In this document: in pieces, positions 31,101 through 39,237 of the stretch
Layout of the letters: the number at the start of each line of letters is the position of its first letter
How positions within the stretch are numbered: the first letter of the stretch is position 1
From: JACNIZ01 sp964344765
GTDB taxonomy: Bacteria > Planctomycetota > UBA1135
DNA length: 64,000 nucleotides
Assembly: GCA_964344765.1 (NCBI GenBank)
Contig: CAYFOM010000013.1
Location: 1-64,000 of the forward strand
Reading direction: 5' to 3'
Program-made: the position numbers and the translations under genes
The notes under the pieces: generated by a model
What the model was told of the DNA's origin: nothing
The model's input: only the letters and a program-made list of their open reading frames with translations
Databases searched by the model: none

Positions 31101-32123
31101 GTCAAGCTCAAGCTGAATGGCGATCACGAGATCGTGTCCTTACCCGGCAAGGTGTCGCGCATTCATCGACTTGGCGACTTAATTGCCTTGCTATGCCGCA
31201 AAGAAGTGGACCATGTCGTGTTGCAAGTACGCGACTTGATCAGTGGCACATTGGTTTTGGATCAACGCGTTGAACTGCGCGGCGATCGCTATCACCAAAT
31301 CCGCTCTTCAGGCGAAACGCTGCTGTTGTTACAACAAGCGAAGAGTCAAGCACTGCAACTGCAGCTCTTCTCACGCCGCGGCGGCGTCATTTTGCCGCTT
31401 CCTTCGGCACCCGGCACGCGTGATTTGGATTACACGCTTGCCCTCGACGATGGTTATTTGCTGCCCTACTCACAGCGCAACCAAAACTACTACTTGAAAC
31501 TGGTCGAAGAGAGTCAATCACGATCGATTCCCATACCACGCAAATCGAATTGGATCACGTTCCAGTCGCCCTCCGGTTTTGGATGGCAAGTTCAGTCGTA
31601 CGACCAAGCAACTAGCCAATACCCAACCCCGACGGTTGTTTGGCAGGGCGAGGCGCAATCCAAAGAAAGTAAAACCGCCGGTCCGCTCGCCGAAATGCGC
31701 TTCCCGCAATTGGACAGCCACGGCCGCTTGGCGACCAAGCTGCCGACCGACGCGATGATCAGTTACGGCGAAAATAGTCGCGGCCAAGTCGTGGTTCATC
31801 AATGGCTGCTGCCTGCCGACGGCCCGGCGCAATTGCAATGGGAACTGACCCTCGAAGATTTGTCCTACAGCGACCTCGTCACCCGTCTTCCAGTGCCGTC
31901 GGTTGCCAAAGATGGCTGGCTATTGCCGATGAAGTTCGGTCCAAATAACAATCGCAATGCCAAGGTGGTCAACCTTTTGGTTTCCACCGACGGCAAACTG
32001 CTCGATCGTTTCGAATTAGAAGCGCCGACGAAGTACAGCCATTACGTGCGCTCATGGATGCTCGACTCACAAGTAGTTTTGCGCCATGAAACCAAGGTCT
32101 ACCTGCTCGGAGATGCCCGATGA
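28161..32123 (+). CDS. secreted PQQ-like beta-propeller protein, very large
   Basis: A 1320-residue exported protein: short signal (MLISVLCLLTSAAPLQ), a helical region (about 35-165), then a PQQ-type beta-propeller with repeats of the form A-x-D-x-x-T-G-x-x-L-W: RLFAFEATTGKLLWKQ, VALDLYTGEQLWKTF and ISAMDAETGRTLWTRL. A second helical repeat stretch (about 640-900) is followed by another beta-rich, propeller-like half to the C terminus. No dehydrogenase active-site motif is seen, so it is more likely a scaffold like BamB than an enzyme. It begins 22 bases after the VWA gene in the MoxR operon. Confidence 0.8.
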   Translation: MLISVLCLLTSAAPLQEPTPGQSHGVTIPVDRGLESKIGDARELLQGEQSASAVAILQEIIEADPAALVSTRLDANLARGAAVVAGEILDEMGEQAAEQRNILVQRYGTEKLAEALHPPDPVALQQLAGQYAGTEVGEAAARALAELGEDRGYFAPKRIDRWSPTLPFYQNAKDPALPLVEAKGLRPLWRYDFSEDSPFVAGGGHRLAFGEGLGFVSDGIELTALNLGNGSIQWRFDSTPGWTEQSDEQKDVLEYGYNADTLTVPVLEDGIVLAVLQEPGGVGRFDEFSRHTGRSIPVRRTLPARRLFAFEATTGKLLWKQQVPWTEGNREQPRGLVAAPPAVADGRVYVPVYDAVGTIDLSMVALDLYTGEQLWKTFLVSGQQETNLFGNILREMASQPPAAAKGMVLFCSNLGTISAMDAETGRTLWTRLYPRAEVNTFQNGMESLREDTFANGFPAYDGHRFLCAPRDGIYAYLIDADDGQMIERWPYYSSHYGTLRSLVGTTKTGAWFHGSRMVYLPFPGTGDSMQVSHPLFTRNGLAHNRHPAALARGEILAPTIGTVEVLSAANLRSKSMLQNMGGRTADMGAVQTAPGLAFIMRRNGVTAFSSPDAILNSLLASSLDEVTLNRLLPYLEGIDLSDVATAKRLASRTRELANKAPSRDLAERLRLVAARSLMVTEEGADALPLLNQIMQSSRISRRFKAAVLALDVLEETNAAHPMMDRVLDLIYNSERDRILRADGRREAKEIVLARARVLQGGQRGFGSNSHLNSLLALMEVPGIEQHMQGALNLKQWGRLRLQNILLDAEAGKKLETRARKDFGSRPVDDIMLLKFAGTQTAWKWLKKQAAAIGNDRLLGLQVAGWLRNFDWPQQAQTPLQLDIPMLIGERELGQAPTALNILRSFELSLNGNLIDVHPIADGARLLVKEGASVRLVDLQRNRRTQSPAVRLANDPRGMPELRDRAFAHDQGGTVIADHAWVKLKLNGDHEIVSLPGKVSRIHRLGDLIALLCRKEVDHVVLQVRDLISGTLVLDQRVELRGDRYHQIRSSGETLLLLQQAKSQALQLQLFSRRGGVILPLPSAPGTRDLDYTLALDDGYLLPYSQRNQNYYLKLVEESQSRSIPIPRKSNWITFQSPSGFGWQVQSYDQATSQYPTPTVVWQGEAQSKESKTAGPLAEMRFPQLDSHGRLATKLPTDAMISYGENSRGQVVVHQWLLPADGPAQLQWELTLEDLSYSDLVTRLPVPSVAKDGWLLPMKFGPNNNRNAKVVNLLVSTDGKLLDRFELEAPTKYSHYVRSWMLDSQVVLRHETKVYLLGDAR

Positions 32124-33313
32124 TGATCGCCTTGATGCTGGTCCTTTGCCAAGCCCCGACTCCACCAGCCGACGCGCCGGTGGCGGATTTGGCCGCTCCT
32201 ACCGGTGCTCAAGCGCCGCAGAAACCGGCGCCGTCGGCGGCTCCGCAAGGCGGCACCGCCAGTTCGAAAAAGCTGCCGCAAGCGCCCCACCAAGTGTTGT
32301 CGGCCGCCGGCTTGAAGGCCGCCGAAAAGGGTTTGAAGTACTTGGCCTCGCAACAACTCAAGGATGGATCCTGGCCGGGTGACGTCGGCTATAAGTTGGA
32401 AGACAACTACCGCGTTTGGAATCACGATTCGTCGCACGTCGGCGTAACCGCGCTTGCCGGTATGGCGTTCCTGGCCGGCGGCCACGTCCCGGGGCGCGGA
32501 CCCTATGGCCAAATTGTTGAGCGCGCGACCGATTATCTGCTCAAGCATATTCGCAACGATGGGTACATCACCCATAACGAAACGCGGCTGTACTCGCATG
32601 CATTCGCCACTTTATTCCTGGCCGAGGTGTACGGCATGAATCAGCGCGAAGACGTACGTCAAGCGCTGCAAAAGGCCATTGATTTGATAGTTGCCAGTCA
32701 AAATCAGCAGGGTGGTTGGCGTTATCAACCGCACGTTGCCGACGCCGATATGTCGGTGGCCGCATGCCAAGTGATGGCTTTACGCGCAGCGCGAAACATC
32801 GGCATCCAAGTACCGCGCGAAACCATTGACCGTGCGGTGAAGTACGTGCGGGATAGCGCCGTCCGCGAATCCGATTCGATTTACTTGTCGTCGTATTCAC
32901 GCCCGGGCATGTTCCGTTATCAACCGGATCCGCGGTCGCGCGCATCCGAACCGCTGACCGCCGCCGGCATCACCATTTTGCACGGTGCCGGTGTTTACGC
33001 CGATGCCGACATTGAACGCGGCATGAGCGTTTTGGATTTACGCCGTGAGGAGTTCTCGCAGACTTATGGCATTAAGTGGGGTGGCCACTACTACTTCTAC
33101 TACGGCCATTACTACGCGGTTCAGGCGTATCACATTGTCGGCGGCGAACGCTACCGCAAGTATTTCAAGATGATCGAACGCATCTTGCTGCAGATGCAAC
33201 GCAAAGACGGATCGTGGCCGAATAACGTCGGCCCTGGCTCCAGCTACGCCACCGCAACCGCTTGCTTAATCCTGCAAATCCCCAAAGAGTACCTGCCGAT
33301 CTTCCAGCGATGA
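32120..33313 (+). CDS. terpene cyclase/prenyltransferase-fold protein
   Basis: A 397-residue protein with a signal-like N terminus (MMIALMLVLCQA) and a proline/alanine-rich linker to about residue 60. It then forms an alpha/alpha-barrel of squalene-hopene-cyclase-type repeats: the QW-like motifs QLKDGSWPG, NQQGGWRYQP and QRKDGSWPNN mark successive repeats. The DxDD cyclase motif was not found, so it is probably not a hopene synthase; such exported proteins in Bat-type operons have unknown function. ATGA overlap at both ends. Confidence 0.8.
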   Translation: MMIALMLVLCQAPTPPADAPVADLAAPTGAQAPQKPAPSAAPQGGTASSKKLPQAPHQVLSAAGLKAAEKGLKYLASQQLKDGSWPGDVGYKLEDNYRVWNHDSSHVGVTALAGMAFLAGGHVPGRGPYGQIVERATDYLLKHIRNDGYITHNETRLYSHAFATLFLAEVYGMNQREDVRQALQKAIDLIVASQNQQGGWRYQPHVADADMSVAACQVMALRAARNIGIQVPRETIDRAVKYVRDSAVRESDSIYLSSYSRPGMFRYQPDPRSRASEPLTAAGITILHGAGVYADADIERGMSVLDLRREEFSQTYGIKWGGHYYFYYGHYYAVQAYHIVGGERYRKYFKMIERILLQMQRKDGSWPNNVGPGSSYATATACLILQIPKEYLPIFQR

Positions 33314-35415
33314 GTTCGCACCGTCTTCCCTCCGGCATTCATAAGCTGCTGCGCAATTTTGAACAGCGCTTGCTGTGGGTGTTGGTGGTGTTCGGCATGG
33401 GGCAGTTGTTGCTGATGGCGGGCTCGGTGCTGGTCTTACTTTACGGTTTGGACCGTCTGTTCCAACCGCCGACCGCTTTCCGCTTGCTGCTCGCCGCGCT
33501 TGCGTTGATTTACTTGGGGCGCATTGCCGCGCGGTGCTTGCTGCGCCCGCTAGCCCAACGCCCCGACGAACGCGATCTTGCCGCTCTACTCGAACGCCAC
33601 CATCCAGGTTTGCGCGACCTGCTGGCAACGGCCGTCGAGCGCGATGTGATTCATCCCAATGAATCGCCACAGCTGAAAGCAGCCGTTGCGAATCGCGCCG
33701 AACAAGCCATCGATGCCGTCGACCTCAAAGCAGCCGCTCCATCCGGGGCTGCCAAACGCAGTGCCTGGCGCGGCCTTGGATTTAGCGCCGCACTGGCCGC
33801 GTTGGCGCTGCTCGCCCCCACCGAGGCGTCTATCTTTTTCCAACGCTTAGTCGGAATGGATGTCGCCTGGCCGCAAAAAACCCAGCTGGAAATCCTCGCG
33901 CCCTATTCGGCCAGCAGCGGCGAATCGCTGGAATTGGTGCAATTGGATAGCCAGCGCTTTGAACTGCACGTGGCCCGCGGAACCACCGTCAACTTGCGCG
34001 TCCGCGCCGAAGGCGAAGTGCCGGAACAAGTCTTCGCCCAAGGCTCGCTCGGTCGACGCGCCATGCAACCGATGGGCGGCGGCGAATTCGTGCTCCGCCT
34101 GCCCTCGGTAGACGTGTCCAGCTCCTGGTCTTTCGTCGGCGGCGACGATCAGGACGGCTCACCCTTCTTGGAACTGTTGCCCGGTAACCCGCCCGCCATC
34201 ACCGATTGGCAAGTCACCGTCGACGCGCCGGAATACACCGGCTTAGCCCAACTAGTTTCGGCGTCGAATGAATTTCGCGTACCGCAAAACAGCAGCATTT
34301 CGTTGCGCTTTGCCGCCGACTTGCCGGTGCAAACGGCATGGTTGCGCCGCTTGGACGGCAGCCGCGAGGAACTAATCGCCGAGACCGGAGGTTGGAGCTT
34401 CGAATTCGAGGCCGAGCAAAGCGGTGAACTCGCCTTTGAACTGCAAGGCACCGACGGCTTCCTCAACCGACACGCTGCAGTTCTGCGCTGGACTGCCGAA
34501 CCGGACCACGCCCCGCGCCTCAACTTCCTTTTCCCCGACCGCCGTTGGACCACCACCAGCGAAGCCAAAGTTCCGTTGCTGCTTCAAGCCTCCGACGATT
34601 ACGGCCTAAGCCTGATCGAACTTTCGCTCAGCGACCAAGCCGACGTCTGGAATCCAAAGCTCGAGACCGGCGCCAAAGAATTGCGCCACTTTGAACTGCT
34701 GACCGCACCATTGCCGTCGGCCGAAGGCTTCGGAGCCGACTTCCGCATGCGCGTGGAAGGCAAAGCCCACGATATGGCGCAGCCTTTCGCTCAAAACGGC
34801 GACGGCAACAGCCCTTGGATTGAGGTTTTGTCGGAAGCTTCGTTCGAGCAAAACTTGGCCGAGCAAATGGTGCGGGTGCGCGAACGCGTCGTCGATCAAA
34901 TGGATCGCTTGGCGCCGCTTTTGGCCGAACAACCACCGAGTGAGCAAGAGGCGTCGGCTTTGGCGCGGCGCATTGATCGCGAACTGGACGGCTTGCTCCG
35001 CGACTTGGAATACGCGTTGTTGGAACGAGTCTATTCCGGCTTGGACCGCGGCAGTGGCGGCCTGCAAAACGCGCTGAACCGCATGCTGCAAGACGGACCG
35101 CCGGCGCCCGGCCAGACTTTGACTGCGCTGACCGCACCCGGCGTGCCGCCAATCCTCGACCGCGCGTCGCTGTTGCTGACCCTGGCGCAGACTGCGCACA
35201 GCACCAAACAAGGGCCCAGCCAAGCGCTGCGCAAAGCCACCAGCGAGCGCCAGGACTTCCGTCCGGCGGCTGAGCACCTTCAGGAGGGCTTGCAGGCGAT
35301 GCTAGACGCGCTTTTGGCATGGGAGGACTACCAATCGGCGGTCAACCTACTGCGCGGTTTGCTCGACCGTCAGCGCGGACTTTATCTGCGTACCCTGGAG
35401 GCTTCTGGACGATAA
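33310..35415 (+). CDS. DUF4175-like membrane protein
   Basis: A 701-residue protein with two N-terminal membrane helices (LLWVLVVFGMGQLLLMAGSV; FRLLLAALALIYLGRIAAR), a third near residue 160 (LGFSAALAALALLAP), then Ig-like beta domains of the DUF4175 type (ILAPYSASSGESLELV, VTVDAPEYTGLAQLV) and a helical C terminus with a conserved-looking QMDRLAPLLAEQPPSEQEAS stretch. The ATG at 33310 overlaps the stop of the cyclase-fold gene; an upstream in-frame ATG at 33262 would only extend into it. Role inferred only from operon context. Confidence 0.78.
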   Translation: MSSHRLPSGIHKLLRNFEQRLLWVLVVFGMGQLLLMAGSVLVLLYGLDRLFQPPTAFRLLLAALALIYLGRIAARCLLRPLAQRPDERDLAALLERHHPGLRDLLATAVERDVIHPNESPQLKAAVANRAEQAIDAVDLKAAAPSGAAKRSAWRGLGFSAALAALALLAPTEASIFFQRLVGMDVAWPQKTQLEILAPYSASSGESLELVQLDSQRFELHVARGTTVNLRVRAEGEVPEQVFAQGSLGRRAMQPMGGGEFVLRLPSVDVSSSWSFVGGDDQDGSPFLELLPGNPPAITDWQVTVDAPEYTGLAQLVSASNEFRVPQNSSISLRFAADLPVQTAWLRRLDGSREELIAETGGWSFEFEAEQSGELAFELQGTDGFLNRHAAVLRWTAEPDHAPRLNFLFPDRRWTTTSEAKVPLLLQASDDYGLSLIELSLSDQADVWNPKLETGAKELRHFELLTAPLPSAEGFGADFRMRVEGKAHDMAQPFAQNGDGNSPWIEVLSEASFEQNLAEQMVRVRERVVDQMDRLAPLLAEQPPSEQEASALARRIDRELDGLLRDLEYALLERVYSGLDRGSGGLQNALNRMLQDGPPAPGQTLTALTAPGVPPILDRASLLLTLAQTAHSTKQGPSQALRKATSERQDFRPAAEHLQEGLQAMLDALLAWEDYQSAVNLLRGLLDRQRGLYLRTLEASGR

Positions 35416-35432
35416 GGTAGGCTGGATAGTTC

Positions 35433-37184
35433 ATGATGAAGTTTTTGCTGCTGCCCATTTTGCTGCTCTGCGTTGCGCCCAACGCCGATGCAGCCCCTAC
35501 CGCGGTCGATTCGCTGTGGATGGCGTCGGCAGCTCAGGATCCGGTTGAATTCAACCGCTTGTCCAGCGATCAGCGCCAGCTGGCCGAACAGGTGCGGCGG
35601 CTCGAAAAAATCCTGCTGACTTTGGAGCAGCGCGAGCAGGAAGAAGGCAACGAATCCAAAGTCGAATTGCTGCGCACCGCGCGGCTGAAACTTGCCGACG
35701 TCGGCGATGCGCGGCCGTTGGCGACCATCCTGGAAGAAATTGCATCCGACCTCAGCGAGCTACGTGCCGGTACTGCGCTGGAGCAGCAAGCGGAGTTGAT
35801 TCAGATCTTGCAGGAATTGTTGGATTATCTGCTCGAGACCGAGCGCCGCGAACAAGTGCAGTCGTTGTTGGATGAAGCCAAGCGCCGCGAAGCTGAGTTG
35901 CGTGCATTGGCCGACGCGCAGGCGAAGTTGCGTCAGCAAACCGAAGCGCTGGAACAGAAGGAACGCGACAGCGGTAAGACCTTCGACGCCGAACGCGAGG
36001 CGTTGGCGGAAGCGCAGGCCAAGCTCAATCAGAAAATGAAGGAGATGGCCGAGCAAGCTGCCGAGGCCGGAGCGCAGAATGCCGAAGAGGCGGCCGAGTC
36101 GGGTGAGTCCGCTGAAGAAGAATTGCGCGGCCAAAAACCCGGTGAGTCTGCCGACGAAAGCAGTGAACCGCAAGATGGGGAGCAGCAGTCCGGTGAGGAG
36201 CAGGGCGAAAACAGCGAGTCGCAACAGGGTGAAAACAGCGAGTCGCAACAGGGTGAAAACAGCGAATCCCAGCAAGGCGAGGAAAGCCCACCCAGTGAAA
36301 ACCAATCCGGAGAACCCAAGCCCAGCCAAGAGCAATCCGGCCAGCAGTCGCAGCGATCACAAACGTCGCCGCAAGACTTGAAGGATGCGCAGAAGCATCA
36401 AAAGGACGCCGAAGAAAAGCTGAAGCAAGCCGCCGACCAAGCCCAAGCCGAGGCCGAACAGCTCGACGATATGCAAGAGCTGGAAGCTCTGATCAACGTG
36501 CTGGAAAAAGCAGAGGAGCTTGCCGAACGTCATCGCCAGGTTCTGGTTGAGCTGGAACAACTGGTGACCGGCATGGACGGAGCCAGTCGTGTGCCGCGCT
36601 CCGCCCGCGTGCAGTTGCGTCAATGGGCTGGCTTGCAAAAGCAGATCGCCGAAGAAGCCGACGACTTGCTATTTGAAATCCGCGAGCACGGCGCCGACAC
36701 CTTCCCCTTCTTACTTCGCGCCATTGTCGAAGATCATGAAGCGCTGGTGAAGCGCATTGGTCCGCCGCGTTACCGCGCCAACGCCGATAGCGTGCGCTTG
36801 GCTGCCGGTCTGTCCAATGATTGGCAGCGCTTAATCGATGCGATTCGCATCGAGATGGAGCGCTTGCGCAAAAAAGGTGAGTCGTCGGAGCAGGAAGGCG
36901 CCGGTCCACAGAAGAAGCCGGAAAGTGACCCGCCGTTGGTCAGCTTTGCCGCCGAGGTGCAATTGCTGAAGATGATTCAAAGTGACTTGCGCGATCGCAT
37001 CGCGATGTTGCAAACGCGGCAGCGCATGATGGCCGACGCCGGTCTGGCGTTGGATGAAGACGACATGGCTGAGTTGGATCAGCTCGCCGATCGTCAAAAG
37101 CGCTTGCGTTCGTTATTTGAATCGATCCTGGAACGCTTGCAGGAAAGCATGATGCGAGACGAGGAAGGAGAGCAAGACGTATGA
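35433..37184 (+). CDS. exported coiled-coil protein with acidic Gln/Glu-Ser tandem repeat
   Basis: A 583-residue exported protein with signal peptide MMKFLLLPILLLCVAPNADA. It is dominated by long charged coiled coils (about 40-215 and 310-390). Between them sits a low-complexity acidic region (about 205-310) that includes three exact 8-residue repeats GENSESQQ. The C-terminal quarter (about 390-583) is again helical with QLADRQKRL-type heptads. It is a typical partner of DUF4175-like proteins at the end of Bat-type operons in Planctomycetes. No enzyme motif. Confidence 0.75.
   Translation: MMKFLLLPILLLCVAPNADAAPTAVDSLWMASAAQDPVEFNRLSSDQRQLAEQVRRLEKILLTLEQREQEEGNESKVELLRTARLKLADVGDARPLATILEEIASDLSELRAGTALEQQAELIQILQELLDYLLETERREQVQSLLDEAKRREAELRALADAQAKLRQQTEALEQKERDSGKTFDAEREALAEAQAKLNQKMKEMAEQAAEAGAQNAEEAAESGESAEEELRGQKPGESADESSEPQDGEQQSGEEQGENSESQQGENSESQQGENSESQQGEESPPSENQSGEPKPSQEQSGQQSQRSQTSPQDLKDAQKHQKDAEEKLKQAADQAQAEAEQLDDMQELEALINVLEKAEELAERHRQVLVELEQLVTGMDGASRVPRSARVQLRQWAGLQKQIAEEADDLLFEIREHGADTFPFLLRAIVEDHEALVKRIGPPRYRANADSVRLAAGLSNDWQRLIDAIRIEMERLRKKGESSEQEGAGPQKKPESDPPLVSFAAEVQLLKMIQSDLRDRIAMLQTRQRMMADAGLALDEDDMAELDQLADRQKRLRSLFESILERLQESMMRDEEGEQDV
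36204..36275 (+). repeat. 24-bp tandem repeat, three units
   Basis: Three consecutive 24-base units that each encode Gly-Glu-Asn-Ser-Glu-Ser-Gln-Gln. Units one and two differ by a single base; the third has several synonymous changes. In-frame, so copy number can vary without disrupting the gene. Confidence 0.9.
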
Positions 37185-37861
37185 TTACTTTGACCGCAAC
37201 CTTCTTGAGTTTCGCCTTGCTATGGCAAGAGCCGGTGCCGCCCACTCCGCCTCTTGACGAGCCGGTACCGCAGGAGCCTGCACCCCAAGATCCGGAAGCC
37301 CCGATCACCGGTCAGCAAATCGCCGATGCAATTGAAAAGGTGCGTCAAAGCTTTGCCGACCTCGACAAGTCGTTGTTGGAAACTCGCGACTTCGTTGAAA
37401 ATGCAGCGGATGGGGCCGACGACAACACCGAAGGCGTCGGCGATCGTTTTGAAGGCGTGGTGGCCGATGCGGATGCGTTGCTCGCCAGCATGGAAGAGCT
37501 GTTAGAGATCTTGCCCGATTCGGATCAGCAGCAACAGCAACAACAAAACCCCTCGCAAGGCCAAAGCAACGGACAAAGCAAGCAAGATGGCCCGCCCGAG
37601 CAGCAAGACGCGCCACTCCCTCACGATAATGAGCAAATGGATGGCAACGCCGGCGACTACGAAAACGGCGAGAACGAAGACGCAGAAGACTTGCCCGAGA
37701 ACCAAGTGCTGCCGATCTTCATGAAGCCCGGCCAGGGCGGAGCATGGGGTCACTTGCCCCCGCGCTTGCAGCAAACGTTGGAAAACGCGCAAGCCGAAGA
37801 CTTGCCGTTGCGCTACCGCAACTTGCTCGAGCAGTACTACCGCAAGTCCAACGACAACTAA
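37181..37861 (+). CDS. exported acidic low-complexity protein, last gene of MoxR operon
   Basis: A 226-residue protein with a weak signal (ITLTATFLSFALLWQEP), a proline-rich stretch, a helical segment (about 45-110), a Gln-rich stretch with seven consecutive glutamines, an acidic linker and a C-terminal block WGHLPPRLQQTLENAQAE, then LPLRYRNLLEQYYRK. That last block has the look of a short conserved motif (W-G-x-L-P ... Y-R-x-L-x-x-x-Y-Y). It overlaps the coiled-coil gene by 4 bases. No function assigned. Confidence 0.72.
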   Translation: MITLTATFLSFALLWQEPVPPTPPLDEPVPQEPAPQDPEAPITGQQIADAIEKVRQSFADLDKSLLETRDFVENAADGADDNTEGVGDRFEGVVADADALLASMEELLEILPDSDQQQQQQQNPSQGQSNGQSKQDGPPEQQDAPLPHDNEQMDGNAGDYENGENEDAEDLPENQVLPIFMKPGQGGAWGHLPPRLQQTLENAQAEDLPLRYRNLLEQYYRKSNDN

Positions 37862-37879
37862 GAGCTGCCGACCGCAGCC

Positions 37880-38419
37880 TTACAAATAAGACTGCGCCTG
37901 CTCAATGTAGTGCGGCACCGAGTGAGCCATGAAGGCCAACTCTTTGTCGCTGATTTCGCGAATGATTTTGGCGGGAACACCGGCGACCAAAGTACGCGGC
38001 GGCACTTCAAAGTTTTCGCGCACAACCGCACCGGCGGCAATCACCGCGCCGTCGCCGATTTTGGCACCGCCCAACACGGTGGCGCCCATTCCGATCAACA
38101 CGCCGTCGCCGATGGAAGCCCCGTGCACAGTGGCGCTATGACCAATGGTGCAATCGCTGCCGATGGTTTGCGGAACGTCCACATCACAGTGAATGCAGCA
38201 GTTGTCTTGCACGTTGGTACGGGCACCGATGGTGATCGGCGCATCGTCACCGCGAATGGTGACGTTAAACCAAACGGTCACGCCTTCGCCTAAGTTGACG
38301 TCGCCGATGACCATCGCATCGTAAGCGACGATTGCGCCGCCGGGAACTTTGCGCATCAGGCCTTTGGGCGGCAGCGGGAAGACGTCTTCCGTGGAGTTGG
38401 GATTGGAGCCGGGAGTCAT
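37880..38419 (-). CDS. gamma carbonic anhydrase-like left-handed beta-helix protein
   Basis: A 179-residue trimeric LbetaH-fold protein of the gamma carbonic anhydrase / PaaY / YrdA family. Hexapeptide repeats run from about residue 35 to 140 (IGARTNVQDNC, IGSDCTIGHSATVHG, IGDGVLIGMGATVLGG, IGDGAVIAAGAVV), and the zinc-ligand histidines appear in CCIHCD and GHSATVHG. C-terminal helix AKIIREISDKELAFM is typical. The ATG at 38419 is the natural N terminus; longer in-frame reading would overlap the CPBP gene. Whether it hydrates CO2 cannot be told from sequence. Confidence 0.9.
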   Translation of the reverse strand: MTPGSNPNSTEDVFPLPPKGLMRKVPGGAIVAYDAMVIGDVNLGEGVTVWFNVTIRGDDAPITIGARTNVQDNCCIHCDVDVPQTIGSDCTIGHSATVHGASIGDGVLIGMGATVLGGAKIGDGAVIAAGAVVRENFEVPPRTLVAGVPAKIIREISDKELAFMAHSVPHYIEQAQSYL

Positions 38420-38442
38420 GGCGAAGAGTAGTTTTGCCGAGG

Positions 38443-39237
38443 CTAAAACGAGAGGTCGGTTAGCAGGATGACGACGACTAGGTTGTGGATTTGGTGTATC
38501 ACAACGGCGTCGGCCAATCGGGTGGAGCGCCAGCGTACCCACGCAAGGAACAAGCCCAAAACGAAAACGGGTAGCCATACCGTCGGCGGGTGCAGCACGG
38601 TGAAAGCCAACGAGGTAAACAGAACCGCACGCGCCGGACCGAAGCCCGGGTGCTTGATCAGTGCACCCCATAAGTAATGGCGGAACAAGATTTCTTCCAA
38701 CCACGGCACCAACACGATGACCAAAAGCAAGGCGCCGGCCAACGGCCAACCACTGAGATACTCGAGACCGGAAACGACCTGCAGCGGCATTTCGATACCG
38801 GCGATGTCTTCGGTAACGATTCGATTGATCACCGCGACCAAAACCAGCACAGGCACAAATAAGCAGTACGCCATGATCGGTTGGCGTCGCCAGGAAAACG
38901 GCAGTGCTTGCGGCCACCGCCGCGTGGTGATGCCGAGAATCAGCGCGGCTAAAACCAGCGCGATTGACGTCGAAAGCAACGGCGTGGCGTATTCACTGAG
39001 GTCCGGCCAAAACCGCTGCAGGAACCACGGCATTGCCGTTGGTGCAAGCAGCAGAAACATCAACAGTCCAAACAAGCCCGGGTTGGGCATGCGCACGGCC
39101 TGCTTTTCATCGGCGCCGGGTTCGTCGACGGCACCTGGGTCGTACATCAGGTTCAGCATTGCCACCATCAACATTCCAATGCCGGCTAAAAACGGCAGCG
39201 CAATGAACACCTTGAGGATGGCGATGAATAGATCCAT
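38443..39237 (-). CDS. CPBP family intramembrane metalloprotease
   Basis: A 264-residue membrane protein with about seven hydrophobic helices. It carries the CPBP/Abi motifs: PWLEEILFRHYLWGAL (EExxxR), AFTVLHPP (His in the second motif) and HQIHN near the C terminus. Such enzymes cleave prenylated or other membrane peptides; the substrate is unknown. Its ATG shares bases with the thiG stop (TAATG), so it is the third gene of the thiS-thiG transcript. Confidence 0.88.
   Translation of the reverse strand: MDLFIAILKVFIALPFLAGIGMLMVAMLNLMYDPGAVDEPGADEKQAVRMPNPGLFGLLMFLLLAPTAMPWFLQRFWPDLSEYATPLLSTSIALVLAALILGITTRRWPQALPFSWRRQPIMAYCLFVPVLVLVAVINRIVTEDIAGIEMPLQVVSGLEYLSGWPLAGALLLVIVLVPWLEEILFRHYLWGALIKHPGFGPARAVLFTSLAFTVLHPPTVWLPVFVLGLFLAWVRWRSTRLADAVVIHQIHNLVVVILLTDLSF

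Noticed and set aside
32120..33313. Squalene-hopene cyclase
   Set aside because: The fold repeats are present, but no DxDD motif was seen and the protein is much shorter than hopene cyclases (about 630 residues).
36204..36275. CRISPR array
   Set aside because: Three back-to-back coding units without spacers; it is an in-frame tandem repeat.
37880..38917. Long 345-residue reading of the gamma carbonic anhydrase frame
   Set aside because: The extra N-terminal part overlaps the CPBP protease gene in another frame and has no family features; ATG at 38419 gives the normal protein.
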